Below, in pieces: positions 61,002-64,000 of a stretch of 64,000 nt of DNA (positions are counted from its first letter, which is position 1; each line of letters begins with the position of its first letter). The translations under genes and the position numbers were made by a program. The notes beneath the pieces are model-generated. The model had not been told where the DNA came from. It saw only the letters and a program-made list of their open reading frames with translations, and did not search any database. The stretch comes from a virus. The stretch is taken from positions 1 to 64,000 of the IMG/VR virus record IMGVR_UViG_3300010150_000016; one strand, 5' to 3'.

Positions 61002-61201
61002 ACGGGTTAGATCCTGAAGAGTGGTACTGCAGTGTCAATATCGGGATCGATGAAATACGGTTCATGTATTCTCACTTACAGTATTCATTAAAGATGTGGC
61101 CTGGGTCTCCTGCAAGACCAGTAGAAGAGCAACAATTTCTTATGGATATGAAAGATAAGTATTTTGCTATGCTAATGGAATATAACTTTTCTGAAAAATA
61201 A
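60998..61201 (+). CDS. Small conserved protein after gp16
   Basis: 67 aa (MNGLDPEEWYCSVNIGIDEI). Helical, aromatic-rich; ATGA overlap with gp16. Possibly a packaging or structural accessory by position only. Confidence 0.65.
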   Translation: MNGLDPEEWYCSVNIGIDEIRFMYSHLQYSLKMWPGSPARPVEEQQFLMDMKDKYFAMLMEYNFSEK

Positions 61202-61204
61202 ATA
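61197..61204 (+). promoter_or_regulatory. Late promoter-like box
   Basis: AATAAATA overlapping the preceding stop, 21 nt before the ATG at 61226. Confidence 0.45.
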
Positions 61205-61225
61205 GAAGAGCCATGCTTCCTTTCA

Positions 61226-61663
61226 ATGCCAGAAGAAGTCAAAAAAGAAGAACCTAAAAAGAAAGGTCTCTTAGGTAAAATTAAAGAGGCAGCAGATGAC
61301 AAAGAAGAACAGCTTGCTATTCTGTCTACTTTTGTTAGGCTCGGCATCCTTGTTTGGTCTGGCGGAATACTCACGCTGGCATACATCAAACTTCCACCAG
61401 CACTTGGAATTCCTGAACAAAAACTAGATCCCACTTTTATAGCCAGCGTCTTCACCGGAGTTTTAGCTACTTTTGGTGTTCAGGCAGCAAAGAAAGCAGG
61501 AGAAGGTGGTGGTAATGGTGGTGGTGGTATCACCAAAGAACAGATGGAAAGATTGATTGAGAAAGCAGCACAAACTGCACCCTCACAAACTATTCGTATT
61601 GAGCAGGCACCAATTCAGTTTACTACAAAAGATAGTGAACCACCTGTAAAACCAACTGTATAA
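61226..61663 (+). CDS. Two-helix membrane protein, holin-like candidate
   Basis: 145 aa. A charged Lys/Glu N-terminus is followed by two membrane helices (about 37-55, VRLGILVWSGGILTLAYIKL, and 70-86, TFIASVFTGVLATFGVQAAK), a glycine-rich linker (GEGGGNGGGG), then a soluble helix and disordered tail. The topology is compatible with a holin or with a structural membrane protein. No lysis gene is adjacent. Late-type boxes lie on both sides of the gene. Confidence 0.65.
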   Translation: MPEEVKKEEPKKKGLLGKIKEAADDKEEQLAILSTFVRLGILVWSGGILTLAYIKLPPALGIPEQKLDPTFIASVFTGVLATFGVQAAKKAGEGGGNGGGGITKEQMERLIEKAAQTAPSQTIRIEQAPIQFTTKDSEPPVKPTV

Positions 61664-61670
61664 TCCTAGT

Positions 61671-61678
61671 ACTAAATA
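61671..61678 (+). promoter_or_regulatory. T4-type late promoter box
   Basis: ACTAAATA followed by AATAG, 31 nt before the ATG at 61710. Confidence 0.6.
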
Positions 61679-61709
61679 AATAGTTAGATAAGGTTCTAAA
61701 CTTTTAGGT

Positions 61710-62600
61710 ATGGCACTATCATATTCAGATATTTCTAACTTCCTAGCAGAAGGGAGGAAAAAAAAGCCTCTCACTACAGGAGACTGTGATGCCCCTAAAG
61801 TTGACGATTCCTCTGTAAAAATTACAGAGGGAAGTTTTACTATTGGACCAGGGCACAAAGGTGCTATGAGAGGTAGTAAGATTTATAATAAAGGGAAAAG
61901 TACAACTAATCCTAATGAGAAGGATGCTTTCTTAAAGAAATCTGGAGCACAACTTCCTCCTCTAGCTCAAAAGAAACCATCCACACAAATGGCTGGATAT
62001 CAACCGCAAGGTGAGTTGATTGAGGAGACAGATATGAGATTCTGTCCTAAGTGTGAGAAGATGGAAGTTAGAGAAGAGTGTGCTTATGGTCCTGATTATT
62101 GGGATGCATTTGCTATTAAGAATGTCTCTCAGAAGGTAAAAGAGAGTGTTGTTAATGAATTTGTTGGCGGCAAACCTGGAGACGGATATATTGGTCATCC
62201 TAATCTAGATATTAAAAATCCACTTGCTAAGAAACAAGTTAAGGGTCCCACTGGTAATCAAGGACTTGCTGGTAAACTTGGTGATAGAAAGATGAGGATT
62301 GATAGGATGACTAATCAAATGCTCAATCAATCTTTTGATCCTGAAGGTGAGACTATTGAAGAGAAGTCTGCTGCATGGCAACGCAGTGAAGGTAAGAATA
62401 AAAAAGGTGGTCTGAATGAAAAGGGCCGTAAGTCTTATGAGCGTGAGAATCCTGGCAGTGATCTCAAAGCACCTCAACCTGAAGGTGGTCCTAGAAAAAG
62501 ATCCTTCTGTGCTCGTATGGGTGGTATGAAAGGTGCAATGAAAAAACCTAACGGTGAACCTACCCGTAAAGCTCTAGCATTAAGAAAGTGGAAGTGCTGA
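61710..62600 (+). CDS. Cys-motif protein with basic C-terminal domain, unknown function
   Basis: 296 aa. CPKCEKMEVREEC (about 112-124) is a zinc-ribbon-like half. The C-terminal 75 residues (SAAWQRSEGKNKKGGLNEKG; then SYERENPGSDLKAPQPEGGP; RKRSFCARMGGMKGAMKKPN) belong to a type of basic domain I recall from marine phages with no known function. The C-terminus is strongly basic and likely binds nucleic acid or pairs with packaged DNA. Late box upstream. Confidence 0.7.
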   Translation: MALSYSDISNFLAEGRKKKPLTTGDCDAPKVDDSSVKITEGSFTIGPGHKGAMRGSKIYNKGKSTTNPNEKDAFLKKSGAQLPPLAQKKPSTQMAGYQPQGELIEETDMRFCPKCEKMEVREECAYGPDYWDAFAIKNVSQKVKESVVNEFVGGKPGDGYIGHPNLDIKNPLAKKQVKGPTGNQGLAGKLGDRKMRIDRMTNQMLNQSFDPEGETIEEKSAAWQRSEGKNKKGGLNEKGRKSYERENPGSDLKAPQPEGGPRKRSFCARMGGMKGAMKKPNGEPTRKALALRKWKC

Positions 62601-62606
62601 TAAATA
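62599..62606 (+). promoter_or_regulatory. Late promoter-like box
   Basis: GATAAATA overlapping the preceding stop, about 40 nt before the ATG at 62646. Confidence 0.5.
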
Positions 62607-62645
62607 TGTCATAATATATCTGTAGGATATCCTACAGGAGTGATG

Positions 62646-62975
62646 ATGTCCGATTTAAGAGTAATTATGTCTGACAAGGAATTTTCAGATTTTAAACTAG
62701 AGCGTAAAGAATGTGAAAAGTGTGGAGCAACTTGGATAAATGGACAACATGTCTGGCGTGGCACTGGCGGTTCATCTGTTTCTAGTGAGCTTGACCTTGC
62801 TGGTCTTGTTTGCAACAAATTGGGCAATGAGCAGTGCATCAATCCTTTAAAAGGTAAGGAGGGTGGACAAACTTGGGAGTATCGGATGGGGTATATTGAC
62901 GGTGCAATGAAAGAGAAAAAAGAGTCAATGGAAAAAATGAGAGACTTAGGAAATGATATGGGATTTGAGTTCTGA
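62646..62975 (+). CDS. Zinc-ribbon-type small protein of unknown function
   Basis: 109 aa from the ATG at 62646 (chosen because AGGAG lies at SD distance; ATG 62643 and GTG 62640 are in frame). CEKCGATWINGQHVWRG and LAGLVCNKLGNEQCINPLKG supply two Cys pairs, consistent with one metal site. Ends in a charged Met/Lys/Glu helix. A similar protein is familiar from cyanobacteria and their phages, function unknown. Confidence 0.7.
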   Translation: MSDLRVIMSDKEFSDFKLERKECEKCGATWINGQHVWRGTGGSSVSSELDLAGLVCNKLGNEQCINPLKGKEGGQTWEYRMGYIDGAMKEKKESMEKMRDLGNDMGFEF

Positions 62976-63000
62976 AACGCTGATATTTTTTGAAGGAAGG

Positions 63001-63008
63001 TATAAAAA
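63001..63008 (+). promoter_or_regulatory. Possible late-type promoter before petE
   Basis: TATAAAAA, one mismatch from TATAAATA, 31 nt before the petE ATG, following GAAGGAAGG. A host-type TATAGT lies at 63022 but lacks a -35. Confidence 0.4.
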
Positions 63009-63039
63009 GAGTACTAGATAGTATAGTTGCAAACACTCA

Positions 63040-63363
63040 ATGAAGCTATTTTTTGCACTACTAGCTACACTCTTTTTTGCTGCGCCTGCATGGGCAGTAG
63101 ATGTCTCAATGGGTCATGATGGCAACCTAGTATTTGAACCGAATGAGATTACAATCTCTGCAGGTGATACAGTTCATTTTGTCAATGAAGCACTACCTCC
63201 TCACAATATTATTGTAGAAGGTCGTGCAGATCTTTCCAGAGAAGCATTACTGTTTGCTCCTGGAGAAACACAGGATGTTGTATTTGCAGACAAAGGGGAC
63301 TATAATTTCTTCTGTGGACCTCACCAGGGCGCAGGGATGACTGGCACAATTCATGTAAACTAA
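63040..63363 (+). CDS. petE: Plastocyanin
   Basis: 107 aa. Signal peptide at residues 1-19 (MKLFFALLATLFFAAPAWA) directs it to the thylakoid lumen. Mature blue-copper fold with ligands His55 (PPHN), Cys92, His95 and Met100 (FFCGPHQGAGM). It carries electrons from cytochrome b6f to photosystem I. A host-derived auxiliary metabolic gene known in several cyanomyoviruses. The phage form is short and acidic; all four Cu ligands are intact, so it should be functional. The petF ATG is adjacent to its stop codon. Confidence 0.95.
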   Translation: MKLFFALLATLFFAAPAWAVDVSMGHDGNLVFEPNEITISAGDTVHFVNEALPPHNIIVEGRADLSREALLFAPGETQDVVFADKGDYNFFCGPHQGAGMTGTIHVN

Positions 63364-63657
63364 ATGACTTATTCAATCAAAGTTAAACTTTCAGACGGCA
63401 CAGAATCTTCTTTTGAATGTTCTCCTGATGATTATATTTTAGACGCTGCTGAGGAAGCAGGTGTTGATCTTCCTTACTCTTGTCGTGCTGGTGCCTGTTC
63501 TTCATGTGCGGGAAAAATTCTAGAAGGTACAGTCAATCAAGAAGAACAATCTTTTCTAGATGATGATCAAATGGAGGCAGGATTTGCACTTTTATGCGTG
63601 TCATATCCCACTTCTGATTGTGTAGTCAAAGCAGAGGCAGAGGAAGAAATTTATTAA
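63364..63657 (+). CDS. petF: Plant-type [2Fe-2S] ferredoxin
   Basis: 97 aa, normal length. Cluster ligands Cys40, Cys45, Cys48 and Cys78 ([19 protein letters not shown]) are all present. It accepts electrons from photosystem I and feeds FNR, nitrogen assimilation and, in cyanophages, bilin reductases. It begins right after the petE stop, so the two form one unit spanning photosystem I on both donor and acceptor sides. Confidence 0.95.
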   Translation: MTYSIKVKLSDGTESSFECSPDDYILDAAEEAGVDLPYSCRAGACSSCAGKILEGTVNQEEQSFLDDDQMEAGFALLCVSYPTSDCVVKAEAEEEIY

Positions 63658-63677
63658 AATAATCAGTGCCACACAGA

Positions 63678-63881
63678 ATGACTGAAATTAAACCTCCTCA
63701 CTATATTACTAAAAAACAATGCCAGGAGATGATTGACGATGCAATACGAAAGCATAATCGTAACGCTGGAATTATTAGTATGTGTGTTGGTTGGGTTGTT
63801 CTCGCACTTTTTGCTGAGGGTTTACTTCGACTCATTGGAGTAATCCCTCCGATATTACCTTGGTTAAAAATTACACTGTAA
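63678..63881 (+). CDS. Small single-span membrane protein
   Basis: 67 aa from the ATG at 63678; a GTG at 63666 is in frame. The soluble N-terminus (MTEIKPPHYITKKQCQEMID) is followed by a membrane segment around residues 34-62 (MCVGWVVLALFAEGLLRLIG). It is located between petF and gnd. Function unknown. Confidence 0.65.
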   Translation: MTEIKPPHYITKKQCQEMIDDAIRKHNRNAGIISMCVGWVVLALFAEGLLRLIGVIPPILPWLKITL

Positions 63882-63885
63882 AATT

Positions 63886-64000
63886 ATGAAAGTTGGAATG
63901 ATTGGTCTAGGTCGTACTGGTGAAGGTATGGCCCGCCGTATGATCGAAAAGGGTATTGAAGTCTGGGGTTACAGTAGTACCAACTATGAGAATGCCTGTG
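63886..64000 (+). CDS. gnd: 6-phosphogluconate dehydrogenase, 5' end only
   Basis: 38 codons before the window ends. MKVGMIGLGRTGEGMARRMI is the N-terminal NAD(P)-binding Rossmann motif (GxGxxG) of 6-phosphogluconate dehydrogenase; related 3-hydroxyisobutyrate-type dehydrogenases share it, so the exact call rests on cyanophage context. It would oxidise 6-phosphogluconate to ribulose-5-phosphate with NADPH formation, supporting nucleotide synthesis. Confidence 0.8.
   Translation, partial: MKVGMIGLGRTGEGMARRMIEKGIEVWGYSSTNYENAC

Overview
The window looks like part of a T4-like myovirus (cyanomyovirus) of marine Synechococcus or Prochlorococcus. The support is T4-type baseplate, neck and terminase genes in T4 order (gp25, gp6, a giant gp7-position protein, gp8, then gp13-gp14-gp15-gp16), together with photosynthesis and pentose-phosphate genes of cyanobacterial type (plastocyanin, ferredoxin and the start of 6-phosphogluconate dehydrogenase). 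Several small proteins are also of kinds I know only from cyanophages. No tRNA, CRISPR array or insertion sequence was seen. The DNA is AT-leaning and almost fully coding.

Layout. 1-1307: two minus-strand genes (a proline-rich structural-type protein cut by the left edge, and a hydrophobic glycine-rich protein). 1308-1380: a divergent pair of T4-type late promoters. 1381-11630: three adhesin or tail-fibre genes (1744, 908 and 546 aa; the last collagen-like) and a 2-oxoglutarate/Fe(II) prolyl-hydroxylase-like enzyme. 11683-18927: a ligase-like nucleotidyltransferase, a tryptophan-halogenase-like flavoprotein, an SF2 helicase, a HicA-like protein, a tail-lysozyme-family protein and small unknowns. 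18991-23438: about twenty tiny genes with host-type promoters, hairpin terminators and pyrimidine-rich leaders. 23439-23961: the only long gene-free stretch, with helically phased repeats and a sigma70 promoter. 23962-26391: an AbrB-like protein, a glycosyltransferase and small conserved proteins. 26424-61201: virion genes, including proteins of 4048, 2440 and 2260 aa. 61226-64000: a two-helix membrane protein, two zinc-ribbon-type proteins and the petE-petF-gnd host-derived cassette.

How it works together. TATAAATA or CTAAATA boxes lie 22-40 nt ahead of virion genes, as expected for T4 late transcription. The small-gene region instead carries TTGnnn-16/17-TAnnnT boxes that host sigma70 RNA polymerase would read early. 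Structural genes from 50.2 to 61.2 kb are chained by TAATG, TGATG or ATGA overlaps. The petE/petF/gnd genes would keep electron flow and NADPH supply going during infection. They sit directly after gp16, so gp16-gp17 continuity is broken, in the known g15-g18 hyperplastic region of cyanomyoviruses.

Best candidates for new biology: (1) a Gly-X-Pro collagen-like fibre gene followed 7 nt later by a prolyl-hydroxylase-like gene; (2) the phased-repeat, AT-rich, promoter region at 23.4-23.8 kb, which resembles an origin or regulatory hub; (3) a ligase-like protein with KxDG, EG and K-x3-K motifs; (4) a GxGY beta-module spread through at least six virion genes.
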